The notes under the pieces were generated by a model. That model was given only the letters and a program-made list of their open reading frames with translations, did no database searches and was not told the origin of the DNA. Below are positions 17,504 to 25,449 of a stretch of 64,000 bases of DNA, piece after piece (the stretch's first letter is position 1; each line of letters opens with the position of its first letter). A program made the position numbers and the translations under genes. The stretch lies in NCBI RefSeq assembly GCF_003626645.1, contig NZ_RBAM01000012.1, positions 124,001-188,000 of the forward strand. The letters are read 5' to 3'. The DNA comes from Streptomyces klenkii. Lineage in GTDB: Bacteria; Actinomycetota; Actinomycetes; Streptomycetales; Streptomycetaceae.

Positions 17504-20230
17504 ATGAAGCTGCGTTTTCCCCGCCTGCGCGGGCGACGGCTCGCCGCCACCGCCGCCGCGGCCGTCGTGCTCGCCGGCGGCGGCACCTGGGCCGTGGCCT
17601 CCGGTGCGGGCGGCGATCCGCCCGTGCACCGCGAGGACCGCTTCATGCCGATGCCGGAGGCGCCCGGCGGCAGCGGTTCCGTGCGCATCGACACGTCGTT
17701 CTTCACGGCGGGCGGCACGGGCCGCAGGCCCGCCGTCCTGCTCGCGCACGGCTTCGGCGGCAGCAAGGACGACCTGCGCGGGCAGGCCGAGGAGCTGGCG
17801 CGCTCCGGCTACGCGGTGCTCACGTGGTCCGCGCGCGGCTTCGGGCGCTCCACGGGGCGGATCGGGCTCAACGACCCCGACCACGAGGTCGCGGACGTGA
17901 GCCGGCTGCTCGACTGGCTGGCCACGCGCCCCGAGGTGGAGCTGGACGGGGACAAGGACCCCAAGGTGGGCATCGCGGGCGGCTCGTACGGCGGCGCGAT
18001 CGCGCTGCTCGCGGCCGGTCACGACAAGCGCGTCGACGCGATCGCGCCGCAGGTGACGTACTGGAACCTCGCCGACGCGCTTTTCCCCAGCGGGGTGTTC
18101 AAGAAACTCTGGACGGGGATCTTCTTCACGTCCGGCTCGGCCGCTCCGGGGCCCGTCACGGGCGGCAAGGCCGGCGCGGCCCAGGGCGGCGGCGCGCAGG
18201 CGTCCCCTTCCGCGGCGCTCGGCTGCGGGCGGTTCGAGAAGCAGCTGTGCGAGATGTACGAGCGGGTGGCGGTGGCCGGCAAGCCGGACGCGCAGGCCCG
18301 CGAGCTGCTGGAGCGCCGCAGCCCCTCCGCGGTCGCCGGCCGCATCAAGGTGCCGACGCTGTTCTTCCAGGGCCGGACCGACTCGCTCTTCCCCCTGGAC
18401 CACGCCGACGCCGCGGCCGGGGCGATCGGCCGCAACGGCGCGCCGGTCGCCGTCGACTGGATCGCCGGGGGCCACGACTCCGGCATCGGCGAGACCGACC
18501 GGACCCTGTCGCGCACGCGCGCGTGGTTCGACCGCTACCTCAAGGGCGACGAGAGCGCGGACACGGGGCCCGCCTTCCGGGTCAGCAGGACGGGCGGCAT
18601 CGACACCACCGACGGCAAGGCACAGTTGCGCGGCGCGAGCGGCGAGCGCTATCCGGGCCTGCGGAACGACCCGCGGACGGTCGCGCTGTCCGGGCGCCGG
18701 CAGACCTTCGCCAACCCGCCGGGGGCGGCGCCGCCCGCGATCTCGGCCGTGCCCGGGGTCGGGGCCGCGGCGTCGCAGCTGTCCGGGCTCGGCCTGGGGC
18801 TGTCGCTCGACTTCCCCGGCCAGTACGCCCGCTTCGACTCGGCGCGCCTGGACGAGGGCGTGCGGGTGACGGGGTCGCCCGCGGTGAAGGTGAACGTGGC
18901 CTCCGACACGGGCGAGGCGGTGCTGTTCGCCAAGGTCTACGACGTCGGCCCCAACGGGCAGCAGGTGCTGCCCGCGCAGCTCGTCGCGCCCGTGCGCGTG
19001 ACGGACGCGAAGGGCGGCCGGACGGTGGAGCTGCGGCTGCCCGCGATCGACCACACCTTCGAGTCCGGGCACCGGATGCGGCTCGTCCTGGCCGCCACCG
19101 ACCTGGGCTACGCCTCCCCGGCGGCGCCCGCCACGTACGGCGTCTCCCTGGAGGGCGGGCTGAGCGTGCCGACCGCGCCGGACGTGCGGACGGCCTCGGC
19201 CGCGCTGCCGTGGTGGACGTGGGGGCTGCCGCTGGGCGGTGCGGTCGTCGCGGCCGTCCTGCTGCTGACCGGGCGCCGCCGGGTGACCGCCCCGGCGCCG
19301 GACCCGGCCCTCGCCGGGGTGCCGCTCCAGATCACCGGGCTGAGCAAGCGGTACGCCAAGTCCGCCGACCGGTACGCCGTGCGGGACCTGTCGTTCCGGG
19401 TCGAGCGCGGCCAGGTCCTGGGTCTGCTGGGGCCGAACGGCGCCGGCAAGACCACGACGCTGCGCATGCTCATGGGGCTCATCCGCCCGGACGGCGGCGA
19501 GGTCCGCGTGTTCGGGCAGGCGGTGCGGCCGGGCGCGCAGGTGCTGTCGCGGGTGGGGGCGTTCGTGGAGGGCGCCGGCTTCCTGCCGCACCTGTCCGGG
19601 CGCGCCAACCTCGACCTGTACTGGCAGGCCACGGGCCGGCCGGCCGAGGACGCGCACCTGGACGAGGCGCTGGACATCGCGGGGCTCGGCCCGGCCCTGG
19701 AGCGCGCCGTGCGGACGTACTCGCAGGGCATGCGGCAGCGGCTCGCGATCGCCCAGGCCATGCTGGGCCTGCCGGACCTGCTGATCCTGGACGAGCCGAC
19801 GAACGGGCTGGACCCGCCGCAGATCCGGGAGATGCGCGAGGTGATGATCCGTTACGCGGCGGCCGGCCGGACCGTCATCGTCTCCAGCCACCTCCTCTCC
19901 GAGGTCGAGCAGACCTGCTCCCACCTGGTCGTCATGGACCGCGGCCGCCTGGTGACCGCCGGTCCCGTCGCGGACATCGTCGGCTCGGGCGACACGCTGC
20001 TCGTGGGCGTGGAGGGCGAGGTGTCCGAGGTGACGGCGGAGAAGGTGGCCGCGCTGCCGGGGGTGGCCTCGGCGGTACGGGCCGAGGACGGCCTGCTGGT
20101 GCGGCTCGACGGCACGAGCGCGCCGCAGCTGCTGGCGGAGCTGGTCCGGCTGGAGGTCCCGGTGGCGCGCGTGGGTCCGCACCGCCGCCTGGAGGACGCG
20201 TTCCTGACCCTGATCGGAGGCCCGGCGTGA
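17504..20230 (+). CDS. Membrane-anchored S15-type hydrolase fused to ABC transporter ATPase
   Basis: 908-residue two-part protein. Residues 1-35 are a basic start and hydrophobic segment (signal anchor or signal peptide). Residues about 55-345 form an alpha/beta-hydrolase of the X-Pro dipeptidyl-peptidase/cocE type with GGSYGG (Ser161), FFQGRTDS (Asp293) and GGHDSG (His324), a complete triad. The jelly-roll C-terminal domain follows (about 400-560). A helix at 570-591 crosses the membrane, then the ATPase (about 605-905) has Walker A GPNGAGKTT (Lys649), signature YSQGMRQR and Walker B LLILDEPTNG. The hydrolase should therefore face outside and the ATPase the cytoplasm. GTGA overlap with the ABC-2 permease. 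The frame is continuous through the joint. Confidence 0.88.
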   Translation: MKLRFPRLRGRRLAATAAAAVVLAGGGTWAVASGAGGDPPVHREDRFMPMPEAPGGSGSVRIDTSFFTAGGTGRRPAVLLAHGFGGSKDDLRGQAEELARSGYAVLTWSARGFGRSTGRIGLNDPDHEVADVSRLLDWLATRPEVELDGDKDPKVGIAGGSYGGAIALLAAGHDKRVDAIAPQVTYWNLADALFPSGVFKKLWTGIFFTSGSAAPGPVTGGKAGAAQGGGAQASPSAALGCGRFEKQLCEMYERVAVAGKPDAQARELLERRSPSAVAGRIKVPTLFFQGRTDSLFPLDHADAAAGAIGRNGAPVAVDWIAGGHDSGIGETDRTLSRTRAWFDRYLKGDESADTGPAFRVSRTGGIDTTDGKAQLRGASGERYPGLRNDPRTVALSGRRQTFANPPGAAPPAISAVPGVGAAASQLSGLGLGLSLDFPGQYARFDSARLDEGVRVTGSPAVKVNVASDTGEAVLFAKVYDVGPNGQQVLPAQLVAPVRVTDAKGGRTVELRLPAIDHTFESGHRMRLVLAATDLGYASPAAPATYGVSLEGGLSVPTAPDVRTASAALPWWTWGLPLGGAVVAAVLLLTGRRRVTAPAPDPALAGVPLQITGLSKRYAKSADRYAVRDLSFRVERGQVLGLLGPNGAGKTTTLRMLMGLIRPDGGEVRVFGQAVRPGAQVLSRVGAFVEGAGFLPHLSGRANLDLYWQATGRPAEDAHLDEALDIAGLGPALERAVRTYSQGMRQRLAIAQAMLGLPDLLILDEPTNGLDPPQIREMREVMIRYAAAGRTVIVSSHLLSEVEQTCSHLVVMDRGRLVTAGPVADIVGSGDTLLVGVEGEVSEVTAEKVAALPGVASAVRAEDGLLVRLDGTSAPQLLAELVRLEVPVARVGPHRRLEDAFLTLIGGPA

Positions 20231-21102
20231 GCGCTGCGGTGAACGAGGCGCAAGTGGCCGGCGAGTCCGCTCCCGGCTACCGGGCGCGGCACACGCTGCC
20301 CCTGCGCGTGGAGGCGATGCGGCAGCTGCGGCGGCGCCGGACGATGGTGGTCGGGGCGGTGCTCGCCGCGCTGCCGTTCGTGCTCATCGCGGCGTTCGCG
20401 ATCGGCGGGCAGCCGAGCGGGCGCGACGGGCGGGTCACGCTCATCGACACCGCCACGGCGTCCGGAGTGAACTTCACGGCGACGTGCCTGTTCGTCTCGG
20501 CGGGCTTCCTGCTGGTGGTGCCGGTCGCGCTGTTCTGCGGCGACACGGTGGCGTCCGAGGCCGGCTGGTCGTCGCTGCGCTACCTGCTGGCGGCGCCGGT
20601 GCCGCGGACGCGGCTCCTCGTCAGCAAGCTGACGGTCGCGCTGGCGTTCAGCGCGGCGGCGATGGTGCTGCTGCCGGCGGTGGCGCTGGCCGCGGGCACG
20701 GCCGCGTACGGCTGGGGCCCGTTGCAGATCCCCACGGGCGGTTCGCTGCCGGGCACCACCGCCGTGGGCAGGCTCGCGATCGTCGTCGCCTTCGTCTTCG
20801 TGGGGCAGCTGGTGACGGCCGGGCTGGCGTTCTGGCTGTCGACGGTCACGGACGCGCCGCTGGGGGCGGTGGGCGGCGCGGTCGGCCTGACGATCGTGGG
20901 GAACGTCCTGGACGCGGTGACGGCGCTGGGGCACTGGCGGGACTTCCTGCTGGCGCACTGGCAGTTCGCGTGGGCGGACGCGTTGCAGCCGCGGCTGGAG
21001 TGGGGCGGGATGGTGAAGGGGACGGCGGTGTCGGTGGCGTACGCGCTGGTGCTGTTCGCTCTGGCGTTCCGGCACTTCCGGGGGAAGGACGTCGTGTCGT
21101 AA
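20227..21102 (+). CDS. ABC-2 type transporter permease
   Basis: 291 residues, about six helices: AVLAALPFVLIAAFAIGG, FVSAGFLLVVPVALFCGD, then GWSSLRYLLAAPVPRTRLLVSKL, a loop typical of ABC-2 permeases that precedes the helices of the second half. Start GTG overlaps the stop of the ATPase fusion (GTGA), so the two are translationally coupled and should form one transporter. The type usually exports lipids, peptides or drugs; the substrate is unknown. Confidence 0.9.
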   Translation: MSAAVNEAQVAGESAPGYRARHTLPLRVEAMRQLRRRRTMVVGAVLAALPFVLIAAFAIGGQPSGRDGRVTLIDTATASGVNFTATCLFVSAGFLLVVPVALFCGDTVASEAGWSSLRYLLAAPVPRTRLLVSKLTVALAFSAAAMVLLPAVALAAGTAAYGWGPLQIPTGGSLPGTTAVGRLAIVVAFVFVGQLVTAGLAFWLSTVTDAPLGAVGGAVGLTIVGNVLDAVTALGHWRDFLLAHWQFAWADALQPRLEWGGMVKGTAVSVAYALVLFALAFRHFRGKDVVS

Positions 21103-21124
21103 GGGCGCGCGTGTCGTAAGGGCG
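21093..21124 (+). repeat. 15-bp direct repeat at the permease stop codon
   Basis: CGTGTCGTAAGGGCG occurs at 21093-21107 and again at 21110-21124. The first copy contains the permease stop codon (TAA). It looks like a small local duplication. Confidence 0.8.
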
Positions 21125-21146
21125 GGCCCCCGGGTCCTCCTGGTGG

Positions 21147-22034
21147 TCACCCCGCCCCGTACACCTCCCCCGGCTTCCGTGCCCCCGCCAGCAGGCCCCG
21201 TACCGCCTCCCCCGCCTCCGCCGGGGTCCAGCGGTCGCCCTTGTCGGCGACCGGGCCCGGGTGCCAGCCCTCCATGACGGTGATGCGGCCGCCCTCCGCG
21301 GCGAAGACCTGGCCGGTGACCCCGGCCGCGCCGGCCGAGCCGAGCCAGACGACGAGCGGGGAGACGTTGCCGGGGGCCATGGCGTCGAAGCCGGCGGCGG
21401 GCGCGGCCATGGCCTGCGCGAACACCCGCTCGGTCATCCGGGTGCGGGCGGCGGGGGCGACGGCGTTGACCCGGACGCCGTAGCGGCCCAGTTCGGCGGC
21501 GGCGACGAGGGTCAGGGCGACGATGCCCGCCTTAGCTGCTGCGTAGTTGGCCTGGCCGACGCTGCCGAGCAGCCCGGCCCCGGACGTGGTGTTGACGACG
21601 CTCGCCCGCGGCGTCCGCCCGGCCTTGTGCTCCGCGCGCCAGTGCGCGGCGGCGTGCCGCAGCGGCAGGAAGTGGCCTTTGAGGTGGACGGCGACGACGG
21701 CGTCCCAGTCGTCCTCGCCGAGGCTGACGAGCATCCGGTCGCGCAGGATGCCGGCGTTGTTGACGAGCGTGTCGAGCCGCTCGTAGGCGCCGAGGGCCGC
21801 CGCGACGAGGGAGGCGGCGCCCTCGTCCGTGGAGACGTCGCCGCTGTGCAGGACGGCTTCGCCGCCACGACGGCGGATCTCCGCCACGACGGCGCGCGCC
21901 TCGCCGGACGAGGACCACACGTCGTTCACGACGACCCGCGCACCCTCCGCTGCGAAGGCGAGGGCGTGCGCCCGGCCCAGGCCGCGGCCGGCTCCGGTGA
22001 CGGCGGCGACGCGCCCGGTGCAGATTCCGCTCAT
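21147..22034 (-). CDS. Short-chain dehydrogenase (Rv3548c-like), steroid C/D cluster
   Basis: 295-residue NAD(P)-dependent oxidoreductase. The cofactor motif TGAGRGLGRAHALAF, NNAG at LVNNAGILRDRM, the active-site region NTTSGAGLLGSVGQANYAAAKAG with Ser-Tyr-Lys, and a longer C-terminal extension are all as in the MFE-2/Rv3548c subgroup. ATG 22034 overlaps the stop of the upstream SDR (ATGA). In mycobacteria the corresponding gene pair lies next to echA20-ipdAB in the KstR2 regulon, in the same orientation as here. Probable role: oxidation of a hydroxyacyl-CoA intermediate of steroid rings C/D. The exact step is unknown. Confidence 0.85.
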   Translation of the reverse strand: MSGICTGRVAAVTGAGRGLGRAHALAFAAEGARVVVNDVWSSSGEARAVVAEIRRRGGEAVLHSGDVSTDEGAASLVAAALGAYERLDTLVNNAGILRDRMLVSLGEDDWDAVVAVHLKGHFLPLRHAAAHWRAEHKAGRTPRASVVNTTSGAGLLGSVGQANYAAAKAGIVALTLVAAAELGRYGVRVNAVAPAARTRMTERVFAQAMAAPAAGFDAMAPGNVSPLVVWLGSAGAAGVTGQVFAAEGGRITVMEGWHPGPVADKGDRWTPAEAGEAVRGLLAGARKPGEVYGAG

Positions 22035-22912
22035 GCCGGCGGCTCCTCGTGGTGGAGGTCGTGGCCGACGTGGTGGTCGGCTTCGTGATCGGCTTCCTGG
22101 TCGACTTCGTGGTTGACGGTGGCGGCGGCGAGGAAAGCCGGGCGTTCCCCGCCGCCGTGGACGAGCAGTTCGGCCCCGGTGATGTGGGCGGCGTCGGCGG
22201 AGGCGAGGAAGACGGCGGCGGCGCCGATCTCGTCAGGCTCGGCGAGCCGTCCGGCGGGGACGGTGCGGGCGACGGCGGCGAGCCCGGCCGCGTCCCCGTA
22301 GTGGCGGCGGGCTGCTTCGGTGCGCACCATGCCGGGGACAAGGGTGTTGACGCGGACGGCCGGCGCCCATTCGACGGCCATGGTGCGCGCGAGGCTGTGC
22401 AGCCCGGCCTTGGCCGCTCCGTAGGCGGCGGTGCCGGGCGAGGGCCGGGTGCCGCTCACGCTGCCGACCATCAGGATGCAGCCGCCGCCGGGCTGTCCGC
22501 GCATCAGCGGGTACGCGGCGAGCGACGCGGTCAGCGGTGCGACGAGGTTGAGGGCGAGGACGCGGGCGTGCCGGTCCGCACCGGCCGCGGCGAGCAGCCG
22601 GAAGGGCGTGCCGCCCGCGTTGTTCACGAGGACGTCGAGCCGCCCGTACTCCGCGGCCACACGGTCGAAGAGGGCGGTGACGGCGGCCGGGTCGCGCAGG
22701 TCCGCGGGCAGGTGGCGGGCCGTGCGCCCAGCGGCGGTGACGGGACGGTCCGGTGGCCGGCGGGCGCAGACGACGACGCGGGCTCCGGCGCGCAGGAAGG
22801 CCCGCGCGATGCCCGCGCCCACGCCGCGCGTGCCGCCGGTGACGACGACGGTGCGTGCCCCCGTACCTGCCGTACTTCCCGTGCCCCTCGTGTACCCCGT
22901 ACCGGCCGGCAT
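22031..22912 (-). CDS. Short-chain dehydrogenase (Rv3549c-like) with His/acidic tail
   Basis: 293 residues, classical SDR: TGGTRGVGAGIARAF, VNNAGGTPFRLL, and the catalytic GSVSGTRPSPGTAAYGAAKAG (Ser, Tyr, Lys). ATG 22912 follows GGGAGGTGG, a strong ribosome-binding site. First gene of the leftward arm of the steroid cluster, 91 bp from the divergent echA20 with an operator-like palindrome between. Unusual: the last 28 residues (about 266-293) are made almost only of His, Asp and Glu with Val and Ala, outside the SDR fold, possibly metal-binding. Confidence 0.87.
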   Translation of the reverse strand: MPAGTGYTRGTGSTAGTGARTVVVTGGTRGVGAGIARAFLRAGARVVVCARRPPDRPVTAAGRTARHLPADLRDPAAVTALFDRVAAEYGRLDVLVNNAGGTPFRLLAAAGADRHARVLALNLVAPLTASLAAYPLMRGQPGGGCILMVGSVSGTRPSPGTAAYGAAKAGLHSLARTMAVEWAPAVRVNTLVPGMVRTEAARRHYGDAAGLAAVARTVPAGRLAEPDEIGAAAVFLASADAAHITGAELLVHGGGERPAFLAAATVNHEVDQEADHEADHHVGHDLHHEEPPA

Positions 22913-22965
22913 GGTGCCACCTCCCGCGGCGGGTCGTCCGCTGCTACCGTCGAACCACGGCACTA

Positions 22966-22984
22966 CCTAACAAACGTTTGGTGG
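22966..22984. promoter_or_regulatory. Putative KstR2 operator A
   Basis: CCTAACAAACGTTTGGTGG lies in the divergent gap between the SDR pair and echA20. It matches the reverse complement of the site at 29198-29217 over most positions and resembles the published KstR2 motif AnCAAGnnCTTGnT in length and CAA/TTG spacing. The kstR2 gene is 5 kb away in the same cluster. Confidence 0.75.
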
Positions 22985-23003
22985 AAAGGTAGCGGATCCT
23001 CCG

Positions 23004-23807
23004 ATGAGTGTCTCCACCTCACGCCCCGAACCGGCCGTCGCCGTCGTCACCATGGACTTCCCGCCCGTCAACGCCCTGCCGGTGCAGGGCTGGTACGACC
23101 TGGCGGCCGCGGTCGGCGCGGCCGGGGCCGATCCCGCGGTCCGCTGTGTCGTGCTGGCCGCCGCGGGGCGCGGCTTCAACGCCGGCGTGGACCTCAAGGA
23201 GATCCGGCGCTCCCCCGGCCACGAGGCCCTGCTCGGCGCCAACCACGGCTGTGCGGCCGCCTTTTCGGCGGTCTACGACTGCCCGGTGCCGGTGATCGCC
23301 GCCGTGCACGGCTTCTGCCTGGGCGGCGGGGTCGGCCTGGCGGGCAACGCGGACGCCGTCGTCGCCTCGGAGGACGCCGTGTTCGGCCTGCCGGAGCTGG
23401 ACCGCGGCGCGCTCGGCGCCGCGACGCACCTGGCCCGGCTCGTCCCCCAGCACCTCATGCGCACCCTCTACTTCACCTCCCGCACCGTCACCGCGCACGA
23501 GCTGCACCGGCACGGCTCCGTCTGGCGCGTCGTGCCGCGCTCCGCTCTGCGGGCGGCGGCCCTGGAGCTGGCGCGGGAGATCGCCGCGAAGGACGGTGCG
23601 CTGCTGCGCCTGGCGAAGGCCGCGATCAACGGCATCGACCCGGTCGACGTGCGCCGCAGCTACCGCTACGAGCAGGGCTTCACCTTCGAGGCGGGCCTGT
23701 GCGGCGTGGGCGACCGCCTGCGCGAGGCGTTCGGGCAGCAGGAAGAGCAGCAACACGAAGAGGAACAGCAGGAGAGGGAGCAACAACAGGAAAAGGAGCA
23801 GCCGTGA
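23004..23807 (+). CDS. echA20: Crotonase-fold steroid ring D hydrolase, EchA20-like
   Basis: 267 residues of the enoyl-CoA hydratase superfamily. FNAGVDLKEI and HGFCLGGGVGLAGNADAVVASED form the oxyanion-hole and CoA-binding segments. By synteny (SDRs, ipdA, ipdB, ipdC, fadA6, kstR2, ipdF) it corresponds to EchA20, which in actinobacteria hydrolytically opens ring D of the CoA thioester of the C/D rings. It starts the rightward four-gene operon; its stop overlaps the ipdA start. The C-terminal 25 or so residues are an extended Gln/Glu-rich tail beyond the crotonase fold, encoded by purine-only CAG/GAG/CAA/GAA runs. Confidence 0.85.
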   Translation: MSVSTSRPEPAVAVVTMDFPPVNALPVQGWYDLAAAVGAAGADPAVRCVVLAAAGRGFNAGVDLKEIRRSPGHEALLGANHGCAAAFSAVYDCPVPVIAAVHGFCLGGGVGLAGNADAVVASEDAVFGLPELDRGALGAATHLARLVPQHLMRTLYFTSRTVTAHELHRHGSVWRVVPRSALRAAALELAREIAAKDGALLRLAKAAINGIDPVDVRRSYRYEQGFTFEAGLCGVGDRLREAFGQQEEQQHEEEQQEREQQQEKEQP

Positions 23808-24691
23808 CCGGTGAACAGGCCGTGGCGGGCCGCGACAAGACCATGACCGCCGACGAGGCCGTCGCCCGCCTCGCGAGCGGCATGACCATAGGCATCGGCG
23901 GCTGGGGCTCCCGGCGCAAGCCCATGGCCCTCGTCCGGGCCCTGCTGCGCTCGGACGTCCGCGACCTCACCGTGGTCTCCTACGGCGGCCCGGACGTCGG
24001 CCTGCTGGTGGCCGCCGGCCGGGTCCGCAAGCTGGTCGCGGCCTTCGCGACGCTCGACTCGATCCCGCTCGAACCGCACTTCCGGGCCGCCCGCCAGCGC
24101 GGGGAGGTCGAGCTGGTCGAACTCGACGAGGCGATGTTCATGTGGGGCCTGACGGCCGCCGCGCACCGGCTGCCGTTCCTGCCCGTCCGCGCGGGCCTCG
24201 GCTCGGACGTCATGACCGTCAACCCGTTCCTGCGCACCGTGACGTCCCCTTACGGGGACGGTGAGGAGCTCGTCGCCGTCCCGGCGCTCGCCCTGGACGC
24301 GGCCCTGGTGCACCTCAACCGGGCGGACGTGCGCGGCAACGCCCAGTACCTGGGCCCGGACCCGTACTTCGACGACCTTTTCTGCGAGGCGGCGCGCGAG
24401 GCGTACGTCTCCTGCGAACGTATCGTCGACAGCGCCGAGTTCATCAAGGAGGGCGGCCCGCAGACGCTCCTGGTGCAGCGGCACTGCGTCAACGGCGTCG
24501 TCGAGGCGCCGGGCGGGGCGCACTTCACCTCCTGCGTCCCGGACTACGACCGGGACGAGGCGTTCCAGGCGGCGTACGCGGCGGCCGCGGCGGACCCGGC
24601 GGCCTGGCGGGAGTTCACCTCCCGCTTCCTGTCGGGCGACGAGGACGCCTACCTCGCCGCGGTCGCCGGCTTCACCGGGGGCGCGGCGTGA
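23804..24691 (+). CDS. ipdA: Steroid ring C hydrolase alpha subunit, IpdA
   Basis: 295 residues, CoA-transferase family I alpha-type. ADEAVARLASGMTIGIGGW and RRKPMALVRALLRS open the domain; RNAQYLGPDPYF-like text (RGNAQYLGPDPYFDD) and FTSRFL near the end are typical of IpdA. With IpdB it hydrolyses the ring C of the ring-D-opened CoA intermediate rather than transferring CoA, as shown for the mycobacterial and rhodococcal enzymes. GTG 23804 overlaps the echA20 stop (GTGA), and its own stop overlaps ipdB (GTGA), so subunits are made together. Confidence 0.9.
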   Translation: MTGEQAVAGRDKTMTADEAVARLASGMTIGIGGWGSRRKPMALVRALLRSDVRDLTVVSYGGPDVGLLVAAGRVRKLVAAFATLDSIPLEPHFRAARQRGEVELVELDEAMFMWGLTAAAHRLPFLPVRAGLGSDVMTVNPFLRTVTSPYGDGEELVAVPALALDAALVHLNRADVRGNAQYLGPDPYFDDLFCEAAREAYVSCERIVDSAEFIKEGGPQTLLVQRHCVNGVVEAPGGAHFTSCVPDYDRDEAFQAAYAAAAADPAAWREFTSRFLSGDEDAYLAAVAGFTGGAA

Positions 24692-25449
24692 GCGCCGGGC
24701 GGGCGGAGCGCGCCGAGGTGTGCGTCGTGGCGTGCGCGGAGGCGTGGCGCGGGGACGGGGAGGTGCTGGCCGCCCCCATGGGCGTGGTCCCGTCGATCGG
24801 GGCGCGGCTCGCCCGGCTCACCTTCGCCCCGGACCTGCTGCTCACGGACGGGGAGGCGCTGCTGGTCGCGGACGTGCCCGCGCTGGGCGCACGGGCCCGG
24901 ACCGTAGAGGGGTGGCTGCCGTACCGCCGGCATCTGGCGCTGGTCGCGGGCGGGCGGCGGCACGTGATGATGGGGGCGGCCCAGCTCGACCGGCACGGCA
25001 ACCAGAACATCTCCTGCATCGGCGACTGGCGGCGGCCCTCCCGGCAGCTCCTGGGCGTCCGCGGGGCCCCGGCCAACACCCTCAACAACCCGACCAGTTA
25101 CTGGATCCCCCGGCACTCACCGCGCGTGCTCGTCGAGAAGGTCGACATGGTCAGCGGCGTGGGCTACGACCGGGCGGCGGCCGCGGGGCCGTCGGCGACG
25201 CGCTTCCACCGCATCCCGCGGGTGGTCACCGACCTGGCGGTGCTGGACTTCGAGACGCCGGACCGGACGATGCGGGTCCGCTCGCTGCACCCGGGCGTGA
25301 CGGCCGCCGAGGTGCGGGCGGCCACGGGCTTCCCCCTGGAGCTCCCCGGCGACGTGCCCCGCACCCGCCTGCCCACGCCCGAGGAGCTGCGGCTGATCCG
25401 GGAGGTCATCGACCCGGACGGGCTGCGCGCGCGGGAGGTGCGGGGATGA
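24688..25449 (+). CDS. ipdB: Steroid ring C hydrolase beta subunit, IpdB
   Basis: 253 residues, the partner of IpdA. It carries EVCVVACAEAWRGDGEVLA, PLGVVP-like MGVVPSIGARLARLTFAPD, and the strongly conserved LDRHGNQNISCIGDW and GAPANTLNNPTSYWIPRHS, which are IpdB/Rv3552 hallmarks. Heterotetramer with IpdA in the cytoplasm, opening ring C of COCHEA-CoA. Overlaps both neighbours by GTGA/ATGA. Confidence 0.92.
   Translation: MSAGRAERAEVCVVACAEAWRGDGEVLAAPMGVVPSIGARLARLTFAPDLLLTDGEALLVADVPALGARARTVEGWLPYRRHLALVAGGRRHVMMGAAQLDRHGNQNISCIGDWRRPSRQLLGVRGAPANTLNNPTSYWIPRHSPRVLVEKVDMVSGVGYDRAAAAGPSATRFHRIPRVVTDLAVLDFETPDRTMRVRSLHPGVTAAEVRAATGFPLELPGDVPRTRLPTPEELRLIREVIDPDGLRAREVRG

Noticed and set aside
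16415..20182. 1255-codon minus-strand frame opposite the hydrolase-ABC fusion
   Set aside because: It has no family motifs and crosses three real genes on the opposite strand; typical antisense shadow.
17504..20230. Possibility that the hydrolase-ABC fusion is two genes joined by an error
   Set aside because: The frame is unbroken, a clear membrane helix joins the two parts, and no ribosome-binding site or start stands before the ATPase domain; kept as a refutation test instead.
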